A stretch of 64,000 bases of DNA from Adineta vaga (lineage: Eukaryota > Rotifera), in the NCBI GenBank assembly GCA_021613535.1, contig CP075495.1, positions 8,556,001 to 8,620,000 of the forward strand, written 5' to 3'. Position 1 is the first letter of the stretch. The number at the start of each line of letters is the position of its first letter. A model generated the notes under the pieces. It searched no databases and was not told where the DNA came from. It saw only the letters and a list, made by a program, of their open reading frames with translations. Positions 38,927-51,200 of this stretch are shown here, piece after piece. Both the position numbers and the translations under genes were made by a program.

Positions 38927-39919
38927 TTAAGTCATTTCATACTCCTCGGATGGTGATAGATGGAATGAAATTTTCGTAGATGATACATGATTTTGTTTTT
39001 TGTCTGAGATTGTATCAGTACGATTGGTAGCTAAGACTGGTTCTGATGTTGGAATTTTATCGGAAGATATTGTAGTAGCTCGAGATCGTGCATAAAATGA
39101 AGGATCTCTTGATGGGATTATACTTTTACTCCAACGTCTGGAACGTTTTGGTTTTTCAATGTCTTGATCTTGTGTTGAAATACGATGTCGAAAAGCTCGA
39201 TCACGTGCCCATTGTCGCATAGCTGATATACGTGGTTGTTCGATATGACGATGAAATAAACTATTTACTAGTCGATCACGATGTTGTTTGAATGAAGTCA
39301 TCGATAAAACACTTGATGAACGTGATCGAGGATTATCATCAATATCATCCATATCATCTCTTCTTTTACGTTTCACTTTTATTCTTTGAACAACGAGACC
39401 TAATATGAAAAAAAGCACAATACCAATAGCCAATGCAATCAATAATGATGTCGGATCTTGTTTATATGATTCATGCAATAATTCACCAACAGGAATAAGT
39501 ATACAAGCATTACGAGGTTGATAAATCCATTGTGTTTGATTGATTTGAAATTCAATACAAATTTCATAGATACCTGAATCAAGATTGTATATACGTAAAC
39601 TATTATTATAGTCAAGAAGTTCAGTAAAATTTGTTAATGGTTTATAATTGTCGCTTGTATATGTTAGAATATTAACAGATCGTAAGATATATCGATAAAA
39701 ATCAAATGCGCCATTCCAACATGTTCCCAGAGTAAACCAAACACGATTAGAATGATCTGATTTATCATATAAATAATTTATTTGTACATCATTTGAAAAG
39801 CAATCTGCAAAACAAATCTTTTCATTGGATTTCAGTTGATAGGATTGAATGCTCGAATATTGTAATAATATGAAGAAATAAACACAGATAAAAATAATCA
39901 ATGAAAAGAGATTAAACAT
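38927..39919 (-). CDS. Single-pass membrane protein with short ectodomain
   Basis: An intronless minus-strand frame of 330 aa. An N-terminal signal peptide or anchor (LFSLIIFICVYFFILLQY) leads to an ectodomain of about 135 residues with six cysteines or fewer (ICFADCF, LGTCWNG, YEICIEF, NACILIP) and N-glycosylation sequons (NFTE, NNSL, NQTQ). One transmembrane helix (LLIALAIGIVLFFILGLVV, about 160-178) is followed by a basic stop-transfer stretch (RIKVKRKRRDD). The cytoplasmic tail of about 150 residues is rich in Arg and Ser (SRSSSVLSMTS, RRWSKSI), offering many kinase sites. The layout suggests a cell-surface receptor or adhesion protein. No family is recognised. Confidence 0.75.
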   Translation of the reverse strand: MFNLFSLIIFICVYFFILLQYSSIQSYQLKSNEKICFADCFSNDVQINYLYDKSDHSNRVWFTLGTCWNGAFDFYRYILRSVNILTYTSDNYKPLTNFTELLDYNNSLRIYNLDSGIYEICIEFQINQTQWIYQPRNACILIPVGELLHESYKQDPTSLLIALAIGIVLFFILGLVVQRIKVKRKRRDDMDDIDDNPRSRSSSVLSMTSFKQHRDRLVNSLFHRHIEQPRISAMRQWARDRAFRHRISTQDQDIEKPKRSRRWSKSIIPSRDPSFYARSRATTISSDKIPTSEPVLATNRTDTISDKKQNHVSSTKISFHLSPSEEYEMT

Positions 39920-42093
39920 AGAACTATCTTGAAGATTTTCATCTACTCGAAAAATCGATGCATAGATTGATGTGAAAGAGAATGAAAGATTGATAAATTT
40001 GATATAATAAAGACTTTAAGAGTTTCTTTTTATTCAAGTTGATATTTGACTTGTGAGAATATTTGCATATTAGTAAGAGGAATAGATGATAGTTGAATAT
40101 CGTAATAAACAAAAGAAAAACATTTATACGTTTTTGACATAAAAACTTCGTACTCTTTATCCTTGATATAAATATGTAGAGAAGGAGTAGAAGAAGGAAA
40201 AAAAGAAAGATATCAACATTTAAAAAATCTCGTATTTAAATCTTATAAGAATAGATTTGTTGAATTGAAAAAAAACTAAACTCAATCCATTTATGTACTG
40301 AAAAGATTTCGAGATATTTATTTTATTCACCCGTTACAAGAAAAATCATTAAATTTTCCAATACAAATATATGACACTCATTTCTTCATCATTTATTTAG
40401 ACTCAGGTGAGACAATTCAATATAGACGTCATATGAGAAAGCTTAGTTTTTGTCTAAGGAATCATGTATCTTGATAATATAAATGGGAAGTGTAGTAATT
40501 TGAGAATACTAAACAGTCTCATTAGGATTACAATCTGAAATCCATGTAATTGCAAAATTTTATTCTATATTGGAAAAGCATTGCTAATGTAAATTTGATT
40601 TTGAAATCAATTAAAATTAAAAAATGAATTCTTCGTTTTCTTTTTCACAGTTTTCAATGATTATTCAAAAAAATAAGGTCTAGGAATTGTAGAAGATTAA
40701 ATACTTTTTATGTCATGAAAAATTGGTATTTTCAATCTTATAGTGAACATATAAATGAAATAGATGTGACTTAATGTATGATTTAATGCATTCAGATTAA
40801 TCAACCGTTTATGACAAAAAGTATCGTTAATATCAATTAAATATATGTATCCTAATAGATGAAAGATAACTTCTTTTTGTCTAGAAAAATACATCGCAGA
40901 TGGAATAAATTAAAGGAAGAAAATGTCATATCGACTCATGATCAAATAAGTTCTCGAATAGTATAATATAGAATAAATAAGAAACTGTTCATGCGATTAT
41001 TTATAATCATAACAGTTTTATTTTTGTCAAAGATACTTCTTTTCATGTTTATGCTTGAAAAGCTTTTATCTTGAAAAGGGAATTACTTTAATATGTACTT
41101 TCAAGTGAAGGATATTAGTTTTGTAAATATTTTATTTTATTTTTATTAAGAAAGCTTAAGTATTACAAACAAATGGAAAATTTTCGAAACAGATTTTCTA
41201 TACTTTGGAAATAGCGATGAGAATTTTCTTGTTGACAAGAAAACGCTCATATTCAATTATCAATAAAATAACGATTTATAACAAATCCTCTTGAGTGTAA
41301 AACAAACTTACATTTCCTGTTGAAAATAGAAGCAATATATATACTCTATTCAATTAAATGACATCAGACAAATTCATTTTACATTATTTTCTTTCTTAAC
41401 ATCAATCACCGTCTTATTTTAAGATGCACGTACATTAGGTATAATTGTGTGTTTTCTAAATTTATTCATGACAAAATTCAATAGAACGATATCTGACGTA
41501 TTTGATTAGATATTTCTTATTGATTATGTGTATCTATGTATGCAATAAGAAGGAACAAATTCGTCATTATGTACTCAACAACGAGCGAGTACTCTATACA
41601 TTCTCATGAGAATAGTTTGAAATACTGTAATATAGATTGTATATATTAGCTCCATTTTATTTTGTTCAATTATTATTATTCTATTAATATAACTAAAAAA
41701 AATTCTCTTATTGATCAAGACAAAGCTCATTCGATAATAACAAACTTTAGTCTACTGATTTGTGTAATATGTAGTTATATATTTGTATTGCGATATTGTT
41801 AGGAAATATTTATTTCGCTTTTGTCTTCTTATGAGTAAAAAAAGGAAGGAAGAGAGAAAGAGAGAATTTCTAGACTGATGCTTTCTCTAACGCTCTCTCT
41901 TTCTCTCTCTGTCTCACTATAAATATGTGTGCAATATAACTATATAGAAATATTTGAGTTATATTTTTCTTTTATTTATTAAATTGATGAAGGTAACATT
42001 ATCATTTATGTTGTAATAAAAAAGAAATTCTTCAATCAGCTTTTTAATTTGACAAATATTTCAGATACATACATTTGCCGCAGAATCAATTCA
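39920..42093. other. Intergenic region, 2.2 kb
   Basis: AT-rich sequence between the divergent membrane-protein gene and the Cys-rich secreted gene. The only structured element noticed is a GA/TC inverted repeat at about 41851-41910. Open frames are short and unconvincing. Confidence 0.5.
41851..41910. repeat. GA/TC inverted repeat
   Basis: The arm AGAGAGAAAGAGAG (41851-41864) is complementary to CTCTCTTTCTCTCT inside 41893-41910, with a spacer of about 30 nt. It could form a hairpin or a polypurine-polypyrimidine structure. It lies about 180 bp upstream of the start codon at 42094. Confidence 0.6.
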
Positions 42094-43623
42094 ATGGCAG
42101 CATCAATCATCTCGAATAAGGTCTCATTAAGCATGGTTCAAATTAGTGTTATTTTATTAGGTCTCCTTGGTAAGTTAATAGATGGAAATTTTTCAGATTT
42201 TTCTTATCTCCTATTTGATTATTAAACTTTCATAATGAATATTGAACTAGAATGCTTTCGATAATACTATTTTGACTTATATTGAGAACTTCTGAATATG
42301 TCATTACTTATTATAGGTCACAATAGAAGATGAAAAAGTTGTTAGTCATATTAAATAAGAGATAAAAGAAAAATTACCATGAGAATAAGATCATTATATT
42401 AGATACTACTAATTGAGAACAGAAAACAACGATTTTCTTTCATTTTACATTCAAGATCCTCTGTTTCTTTTTTTTAATTTTATTTATAGAAGACGATCAT
42501 GAAAAACTATTGTATTTCCTTTGCTAATCAATAAATCATTTGTGCTTTTTTGCATCCTAAGTACTGCTAAAGTTCAAGACTTATGACTATCAAAAACTTA
42601 TTCTTTAATAGCTGCGACCTTCTAAAACTGATGGATCATGAACAAATCTTTTACATAAAAAATTCGAAAACAGAGAAAATCTCTTAACTCATTCTTAGCA
42701 AAAATATGTGATAAAATCAGATCTCGAAGGTAATCTTTGCTTCTATTCGTGGTAGATAGATGACCTGGATAAGACGACAGTCAGTACTCATACAAGATCA
42801 GAATGCAAATACATTTTTTAATGAATATGTTGATTAATAAAAAGAAAAAGATTCTATTTCCGTTTGGAAATTGATTGAAAAGGAAATACTTTCATCGCGC
42901 CCATAAAAGACAAATTATATCAACTTCTTTAGATGTATTATATATCACTAAGTACTCTACCAAAAAACAAGGCTTCTCATATTTACAGTACAGTGCAATA
43001 TCATTAGTTGAGTTCTTTTTCTCCAGTAGCTAATAAAAATTACATCAAGTAAAGTCATTAAAAACCAAACTAAAAGTTCAGTTTACATTTTGATTTTCAA
43101 TGAATTATTTATACCATAAAAATCTTATTCTACTAGGAAAAAGCATCCATACATTCATAAGTCAATTCTAATTATGTACTGTTGAAAGTATAATTATTCA
43201 GTTTATTATTCTCAGATAGCGTTTCTCACGAAATCATATATCATCGTCATGAGATGGTGAATTATTGAATGTTATATTTAGCCTCCTTTCGTTTTAGTCA
43301 TCGGTAATTGGGCAGCACCAGCAGGTGATGAACTTCAAGAAATTTATTTTGAAACCTGTCAAGAAAGCTGTAGCGTCGTTCGAAATGAAGAAGAAGCAAA
43401 TGAATGCCGTGAAAAGTTTTGTCCAAATTATACTAACTATTTATTAACAGGTTTATCTATGCAAGGTTCAACGCCAAGTTCTGCAACAAGTCATTCTAAA
43501 GAAGCAGCCGAATTTTGTGCCACATGGATCCTTCATTTGATTAGAGAACTTGGTTGGCAACGACGTATTCGACTGAATAACCAAGATTGTACTTGTGCTG
43601 CTGGCAAAAATTGTCTTGCTTAA
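42094..43623 (+). CDS. Small cysteine-rich secreted protein
   Basis: Two exons, 42094-42169 and 43298-43623, join in frame to give 133 aa. The first exon plus the start of the second encodes a signal peptide (MVQISVILLGLLVIGNWAAP). The mature part has CQESCSVV, NECREKFCPNY, EFCATWILHLI and DCTCAAGKNC, that is nine cysteines. The product is probably an extracellular disulfide-stabilised peptide. No family is recognised. The intron is 1128 nt, many times longer than usual in this window, and the gene has no other intron. Confidence 0.68.
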
Positions 43624-44421
43624 TAAAATCACAAAGACATGATCAAAACAAAGGCTTCGATAACAAAACTATACATATGCGAAATATTCATATAGATATA
43701 TAGAAATCTATTTTACTTATCCTTCGAAACATATATCCATAAAGTTCTTTATAAAGTTAATAAATATTAAAAAATAAAGAATTATTTTAAATACAATACA
43801 ACACTTGTTTTCAATTAAATATTACATATTCTTGTCTTTCATTGCCATTGATATTTCTTACTTTCTGAAAAAGTATCTCAGCTGCTAAACAAGTATTTGG
43901 ATAAACACAATTGTTCTGTTGTGGCATTAGTTTTCATATATGCTCCTAGGTAATTGCAAGGCTACATTGAGTACATTGAATTTATTAGAAACGGAAATAT
44001 TCATAAAGATCTCACACATATTAAAAATCTTCCTTTCAGTAAATGGATATTCTCGGTTGGGTTCTATCACTTATCGATATATATATATATATAATCATCG
44101 TGCGTACCTCTACTTCCCTATTCATCAAATTTTACGATATTTTTAATGAGTTTCATAAAATAAAAATAAAATAATAATTATTCTATATGAAAAGTTTCAT
44201 GTTTATTTTCTTTTTAAACACTAATCATAGTGTGTATACAATAATGAATGTTTACATAGCAAAACATAATCAAAAGGAAAAGTTACGAAAGAAAGAAATA
44301 GGTGCAACTAGTAAATAGAAGATAAGAACGTTCTTGTTCACCGTTTTCGGTTCCAAATTGGTTTCAGTGATACCTTCGAAAAAATTTGTGTTCGGCGAGG
44401 AAAAAGAACTAAATAGTATCT
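43624..44421. other. Intergenic region, about 800 bp
   Basis: 3' flank of the Cys-rich gene, with AATAAA motifs near 43759 and 43775, and a (TA)n run at about 44078-44092. No gene is supported. Confidence 0.45.
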
Positions 44422-44646
44422 TTAACGTTTTAAATTTCCGATGAGATGTGCTTGGTAATCATTGGTAGGGACTAATTTAAAGTTAATTTGTTGGAAATAA
44501 GGATCTTGATTGAAAATTTTGCTTGCACCTTTCATCTCTTTAGAATGATAAAATCCAAGAAGCAATCGTACTTCAAGTTTATTCAATTGTGGAGAAACAT
44601 GTTCAAGCCAATGATGCCATTTTCGACTATCAAGAGCTGATTGTGG
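44422..44646 (-). pseudogene. Orphan coding fragment (last exon relic)
   Basis: The minus strand has a 74-codon open segment with strong protein character but no start codon. It reads SALDSRKWHHWLEHVSPQLN, LEVRLLLGFYHSKEMKGASK and FNQDPYFQQINFKLVPTNDY, and ends AHLIGNLKR before TAA. An in-frame TGA (44647-44649) precedes it, though a few codons beyond remain open. An acceptor-like CAATCAG lies at its 5' edge. No upstream exon was found on this strand before the repeat cluster at about 44671-44736. It is probably a relic of a gene cut off by insertion or decay, or a terminal exon of a distant gene. The family is not recognised. Confidence 0.5.
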
Positions 44647-44670
44647 TCAAGCTTCGCATTCAAAAAAATC

Positions 44671-44736
44671 TAGAAATCAGGAATTGGAGCAGGAATTTTA
44701 GTTAAAAAAATCAGGATTTCCTCAGAAAATCAGGAT
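44671..44736 (+). repeat. AAATCAGGA repeat cluster, left copy
   Basis: The cluster contains three AAATCAGGA units plus a degenerate GAGCAGGA unit, all in one direction. A second, denser cluster of the same unit lies at 47393-47481. Confidence 0.7.
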
Positions 44737-47392
44737 AGTAAGAAGAAAAAGACATTTCAAACACTGAAAACTGTGCTCGAAAGCGTTTCAATGCCCAGAA
44801 TTTTAGTAAAATGTTCAAAAATATTAAAAAAAAAGGGAAAGTGGTTGCAGAATTCCATTTATCGAAATGGACTTGGCATCGCCCTTGACGTAATATCGGT
44901 TGACTAAAGCTAAGAATTCCCCATTTCTTAATATGATTCGACGTTAGTGCAATCTAAAAGCTCAATTAGTGTACTACTCGGTTAATTAATCAATTAATTA
45001 ATTGTCACTGTAGCAGAATCAATTAGTTAGGATTAATATGCCAGTCATTAGTTTCCTAATTAGAAATGAATATAGTTCCTTGATTTTCAAATCTTTTAAT
45101 CAGTTATGTTATTAAAACTAAACAAAAAACAAAGAGAATGTGTCTCACATGTCATGTATTATGACACTATTCATCAAAATATTTCAAAATAACGTGACAA
45201 TTCTTCAGAGAAAGTATCGCATGCTCTGCGTATTCATCTGAAATATTTGGAAGAATCTTTCTTTTATGACATTTTTTGATATTTTCCGATTGCCACTACA
45301 TATTACTACGGGAATATATATTAGTCAGTGAAGTGAAGATTTCCAGAAATGATCAAATTTTGGAGTTTTCGAGAGTTCGACTTTCAGGAAAATCGCTTTT
45401 TTCCTTGCTAAGTTTGGCACAGTACAGAGTTCCTTTGCATCAGCTAGTAGCGTTGTTTCCTCGTCATATCGAACATTTGCATCAGTAGTTTTATTATTTT
45501 GCACAACAAGAACTAATCTAGAAGAGTAAAACTTACTAAATATAAAGAGTTCATGAGGATTCGAAAAACTTATTTAAATAATGTGTCTTTGAAACTGTCG
45601 TATGTCTATTATCTGTGAAATGATAAACCTATTCTCAATCCATCTTAGATTGGACAGTGTTAGCTAAACTCAATACCATCTAAATAAGTAAATGGTAGAA
45701 TTATATGAAAGAACGAAACTCCTATTTTTAATCACATTATGTTTTATCAATTATTGTTTGCTAAAAATAATACTGTCGATTTAGAACGGCAATTCAGCTC
45801 GTTTGTTTGATTTGACCTATCATCATCTTGAACGAGAGTGCTAGTCTGACTGGCAATTTTGCTTCGTGCTGCCTGACCTCTGTTCAATTTTGTCTGCAGA
45901 TCGTCAGGTTAAAAAATTGTACATGATCGTCTAATCATTGCTTTATTATCTATCGCAGATGCGTTGGTCGATTGTCTGCGTATATTCACAATTGACCTTT
46001 CGATACCGTATAAAGCGTTTGAAGCATGATGCAATCTTCATTTGTACCCGTTTATTTGTCTATGAATTCTACAACAATTAGGCGCAATTCGAGTAGGTGT
46101 ATAACTTAGTTCGCATTGTGACTCTACGTTTTTCCATCGATTACAAACAGTTTACGATTGAAAAGCAGTAGATGTCGAAAAGATTTTCTTCGCATACTAG
46201 TTGACAAACACAATGTTTACAATATAAATCTATAAACTAGTATCTGATTTTCCATAAGTTATGCGCAATTTTCATTCTTCAATCCTATTAAAGTTCGTAG
46301 TGAGATTTCTTATTAGATTCTAATTCTATAGAAGAAGTTTCATGCCTTCGCATATACTTCTATTGTGAGATGCTATAAGACATGATTTTAATCGAAAAAC
46401 CAAAAGTTCATAGTAAACATACGATACATTTCGACTTTCATTCTCAAAGGAATTCGAATCTCTATACACTTATACCATTTTTCGATTTGGGAACAAAAAT
46501 CTGTTGTATTCTATTTCTAATGTCGGTTTTACCCGTCTAAACGTTGAAAGAAAATCGAAAAATGTCGAAAAACATAACAACAAACTCGATAAAGAGTGTC
46601 AAGCTACGAGAGGAAAAAATCTTCTTTCCGTATACTTCCATTGTACCTCTATGATTCTTTCATTATTCATATTTATCTAGTTTTCGACGTTCATATTTTT
46701 ATTCAGAAGACGAAATTTTGAAAAAGAAGTAATTCAATATCGTAGTCCATTTCTCTATTAAAATCTTTTCCTCATGTCAAATGAGCATGATCTAACTGGT
46801 AAGGTGAAGAAGTATTCAATAGAAAAAGTCTTACCTTTCACTGTTGCGAGAGGATGTAGATGCATGGTGGCTTCCGAAGAAGACATCTTTTTTATGTCCT
46901 TGTCTCTCACTTTCAAAAGCACTGTTCATAGTAAGAGATTTAGAATTATAAAGCATCGAAGCCAAGGAACGAATCTGCATTGTAAGAAGAATGCATTGGA
47001 AAAGTTCAAGTCGTAAAACTATGCAAGAGAATAATGTACTCTTTCAGTTCAATACTGAATAGTAGACTGCGTGACATATTCTTTGAAATCTCGAAAATAG
47101 ACCAGGCAACATGAATTTAGGTCAAAAGTATGAATAAAATATATAGATATTTAAACACGCGTTTTGACCTTTGAGTGCAAAGAGTAGAAAAATAGAACGA
47201 AAGAAAACACTTTTATATCGAACATATGTATAAACAGAGCGTCAGTCTCTTTTGAAAAGCTATTCTTACATATTCAGCCATTCATGTATTTAGAAAATGC
47301 AGAGAAATACGCATTTTACTAGATATTCTTTGTTCAAGACAAAGAAAGAACATAATCTGCTTCTCATTAGTGAATTTATCGATATAATTAAC
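44737..47392. other. 2.65-kb AT-rich segment between the two repeat clusters
   Basis: No gene is supported. Open frames of 70 and 80 codons (45276-45488 and 46774-47016, plus strand) lack recognisable domains. An AT palindromic patch with TTAATTAAT and CAATTAATTAATTG lies at about 44981-45003. The segment may be part of a non-autonomous or decayed mobile element, which is inference from the bracketing repeats only. Confidence 0.4.
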
Positions 47393-47481
47393 TAAAATCA
47401 GGACAAATCAGGATTATTCGCAAAAATCAGGATGAATCAGGATTATCTGTAAAAATCAGGACGATATCAGGAAATCAGGAT
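47393..47481 (+). repeat. AAATCAGGA repeat cluster, right copy
   Basis: At least six AATCAGGA-type units and one ATATCAGGA lie in direct orientation within 89 bp, spaced irregularly by 3-15 nt. The cluster overlaps the last five codons of the minus-strand gene ending at 47467. Confidence 0.75.
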
Positions 47482-48261
47482 AACTGCGATGTCTGAAGAT
47501 AAACTATTGCTAAGATTAATCAGACGACATTGTCGTAACGAATAGGCAGCTACATTTTCGAGAAACGAAATCATTGTATCAATATCCATATATTTGCAAA
47601 TTAAATCAATAGTATGTAGACATGAAAATCTGATAAAATAAGATTCTATTCCATGGGGATAGTATGTTTTTTCTGATTTTAATGATTGTAGGTTGGGTAT
47701 ATTAATCGATAAAAACGCATAATCGATAAAGCTTCGTTGACTCTTGAAGATCAAATGCTTGATTCTTGATGGTTTAAGTAAAACTTCATTAGATTTAGTA
47801 AAATGTAAGAACGTTGAACTGAATTCTAGTCGTTGAACATTATCTAAATCTAAAGCCTTTTTTAATACTTCACTGCGATGTTTACTTCGAACATGAATAG
47901 TTAGGGATTTTAAATTCTGTGGTAAATTCTGTGGCCAATTTAGTTTCGTCACATTATGCAATATAAGTAAACCGACATTAGTGAATTGACTTAAACTGAT
48001 AGGAGCCATCTGATACATGTTAGGAATACGTATTGATAAAACATTTTTTGGTTCAATATGCGGTAGAATATGTTTACGAAAATAACCATCCATTTGACGC
48101 ACATACAGTTTAACATTTCCTTGTTGTAGTAATGATGAAAAATGATAAATCGTATCAGCAAATGTATAAAACAATTCATCAACATAGAAGTATTGAAATA
48201 ATTCAAGTAGAATATCTGTGCATAAGAAAGTATCATTAATATGTATTTCTCCTAAAGACAT
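47467..48261 (-). CDS. F-box/LRR-like orphan protein, possibly truncated
   Basis: An intronless minus-strand frame of 264 aa from MSLGEIHIN (an alternative Met lies three codons upstream at 48270). The opening DTFLCTDILLELFQYFYVDELFYTFAD resembles a degenerate F-box. Leu-rich strands follow, such as TNVGLLILHNVTKLNWP, LKSLTIHVRSKHRS, VQRLEFSSTFL, IKHLIFKS and LQSLKSEKTY, the last ones typical of irregular LRR F-box proteins. The C-terminal codons (VILIS then stop) lie inside the AAATCAGGA repeat cluster, so the native end may have been replaced. It is about half the length of the F-box-like protein at 21227-23003. Confidence 0.65.
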   Translation of the reverse strand: MSLGEIHINDTFLCTDILLELFQYFYVDELFYTFADTIYHFSSLLQQGNVKLYVRQMDGYFRKHILPHIEPKNVLSIRIPNMYQMAPISLSQFTNVGLLILHNVTKLNWPQNLPQNLKSLTIHVRSKHRSEVLKKALDLDNVQRLEFSSTFLHFTKSNEVLLKPSRIKHLIFKSQRSFIDYAFLSINIPNLQSLKSEKTYYPHGIESYFIRFSCLHTIDLICKYMDIDTMISFLENVAAYSLRQCRLINLSNSLSSDIAVILIS

Positions 48262-51200
48262 GATCTTCAACTAATTAATAATCTTCGGTTTTCTTATAAT
48301 CTTCACGAAAATAAGCAATGTATAACTCTCTTGGGGTCAATGTTTTTTTTATGTAGAATATACTGAATTCATTATATTATATATACATAACTGGTGCACG
48401 TGACCGTCTGACGAGAAAGAAACTTTAGTCTAAACAATCGTTATCAAGGGATGATCGAGGTACTATCACTAGGCATCGCCATCAGAATATCATGAGGTTA
48501 TTTAGCTGTCCAGGGAATGATTTTACAGTATAAAGTACATCAACGAAGTTTATGAGGGAAAACACGACACAAAAGAAAAGAAAGTATACATATGTAGTGA
48601 ATCTATTTTGTCTGTTAAATCAACGAAATTTTCTCTCTGAATACAACTGAAAATAAAATTCGAATATATCTCGAAAAATATCAACGTGTAAATTGATAAT
48701 CCAACTGAATTAGATATACTGTCTTATTCGATTCTATAATCTGAAATATCATTAGTTGAATCGCAATATTTGTAACTTTAGAACAAATTCATGTTTACTA
48801 TCGATATAAGATTGTTTTATACAGAAACAATAATAATAATTCGAAAAAATGTACTTGTGTACATCGAAATCTCCTTCCATATGTACGCATATTGACCTCA
48901 TGACCTAACACTCTTTTCGTTGGATTTTTTTACCAATGCACGAAAATATCCTCTTATTCATTTTCAACTATTTCTTTACCACATTATTTATTTCCATGAA
49001 CGTAGTAGCCAATATGGTCTATTCTCCTTCAAACATCTAGTAAACGCTCTTAATTATATTATGTGTTACGTGTACATTATAGACGCCTGTAAGAATCGGG
49101 TATTTTACGTACATACGCACGTACGTACGATCAAAAGAAAGATTCAAACGATGATCTACACTTGACGGAAAGGAATATTTAAATCCATCAGAATTAGGCG
49201 TATAATTAATGCGATCTGACTTGCAGAATAAAAGTAGAGTATAACAATGTGAAATCCATTCAACAGTTCCAAAACTCTTTCAGTTCATTTCAAATCAAGT
49301 GAACTGACGAAAGTACATCAGAATATATCAAAAACGTATTTTGGTCGTTGTGAGATTGAAACCATAATTTTCAGAATACTTTCATGTTCAACAATCGGTT
49401 ACACAAAAACAACTCTCTTAATGTAACTCATGTGTAATTTTAAATCCGTGGAATGATTCTGTCTTCTGTGAAAATGACGGGTTTGGACTTTGAATGGTCA
49501 TTAGTTTAGTTAATTTATATCATTAACATGAAATAATACCGAGAAGAGAAACTTTCACTGGATATGTTTCACTTTCATCATTTTACAATAGTGATGCTGT
49601 CGTATTGGTATCGGTGAGAACGCAGAAAACGCGGATTTTATTAGTAAAAAACGTTTTTGTAACACATATTTGGAGGAGTAGTTATACAAAATTGTAGGTG
49701 TATTAAAATGCGATTATTGGATGAGTTTCGTGAATATTCAATATATAGCTAGTTAAATGCATTGGAAAGCGTCAATTACGTCTTCACAAATTCCTTCGTA
49801 CTAGAAATTTTGAAGTGTATCAGCACATGAATACCTACGAAGATTTACAATCAGAACAGCAAACTGTCTTGTAATATTTCTTTTAGCCACAAGGGTTATA
49901 GAAGTGTAATATTTTTTTCGTTTCAATGATCATGTTAATCCGCAGCGCAAACATTGTCTAATATGCTACTTTTCTAATACTACGTCGCTGTATCTTGAAG
50001 TGATTAGGGTCAGCTGACTCTTGGAAGTGAGCTGGTTTCTAAGCTTAAATACATGAGCGCTTGACAATCATAAAAAAATTAGCTATAATTTTAGGATTAC
50101 TTTTGAAGTATCTCATGGACAAAAAAAGGTTTTCAATGTATTAAATTTAATTTCTGTCTGATTCTCATCAATTGAGACACATTTTGAGAAGACTTGCTTG
50201 GTTACACCTTAGGAAAAAAGTAGCTCTCTATGAATATATCCTTCGTACGAATGTATTATATCTATAATACTCTATTTTGCGACATCGTCTGCTTTGCTGT
50301 CTAATTCCATACTGTCTTACTTAGAATAGCATTGTTCACTTCATACAACCATCTATAGTACTCTCTCAAACTCTGTCCCTAATGATATAACCGTTACGAT
50401 TATTTTCAAAGTACTGAGATTCTGTAACAAGAAGACTCATTGATCTGATCGTTTCGGCCATATTTTTCCTGTTTACCTGAGTTTTGCGCAAAGCTACATT
50501 TTATAAATGTCTATGAATATGTCATATAAAAGTTATTTAATATCATATTGTACTATACTTGTATATTATTCAAAGACTTACAAGTATTTGCTATTAAAAT
50601 CTTTCTCTCTCAAGTTGATGTTTGTCATAATTATTATTAAGACAGATAGATATTTGATGGATTCTTCATGTAGTATACCACTTTCTATTGATTATATTGT
50701 GCACGAAACATGTATGATTATATAATTATTTTTTGCTAACCTTGAAAGTACTATACAACAACTCGAAACAAACCAAAAGACGAAAGCATAAAAATTGTCC
50801 TTGATGTTATTTTTCTCGTTCTTTTTTCTATCTTATACACTTTCATTTCGATATTATTCTCGAACCTAGATATTGTTCAACGTAAATATTACTCTTTAAT
50901 TGATAATGAGTGTGGGTAAATTATAAGACGCAGAATAAATGATGACACACATAAGTTTGTCATGAAAACTAGTATATGTGAGTATATACATATATGAAAC
51001 AAGCGATAGCAGATGTTGATTTGTATTGATGGTGTAAAGCAAAAAAAACGAGAAAAGAAAGAGAAAAAAACAATCTTTTTGAGCTATCGCCATTATATGG
51101 CGTGAATCGTTGTCATTTTCTCTAGTGGGTTGGTTATATCAGGTAAAGGGAAGCAATGAGAAGAGAATATCGAAAAAAAACGAGAGAGAAGGAAAAAAGA

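Noticed and set aside
45276-47016. Frames of 70 and 80 codons between the AAATCAGGA clusters, considered as a transposase remnant
   Set aside because: No DDE, integrase, reverse-transcriptase or helicase motif could be seen, so no mobile-element protein is claimed.
50507-50725. 72-codon plus-strand frame in the gene-poor region
   Set aside because: Tyr, Ile and Ser-rich translation of AT-rich DNA with no protein character.
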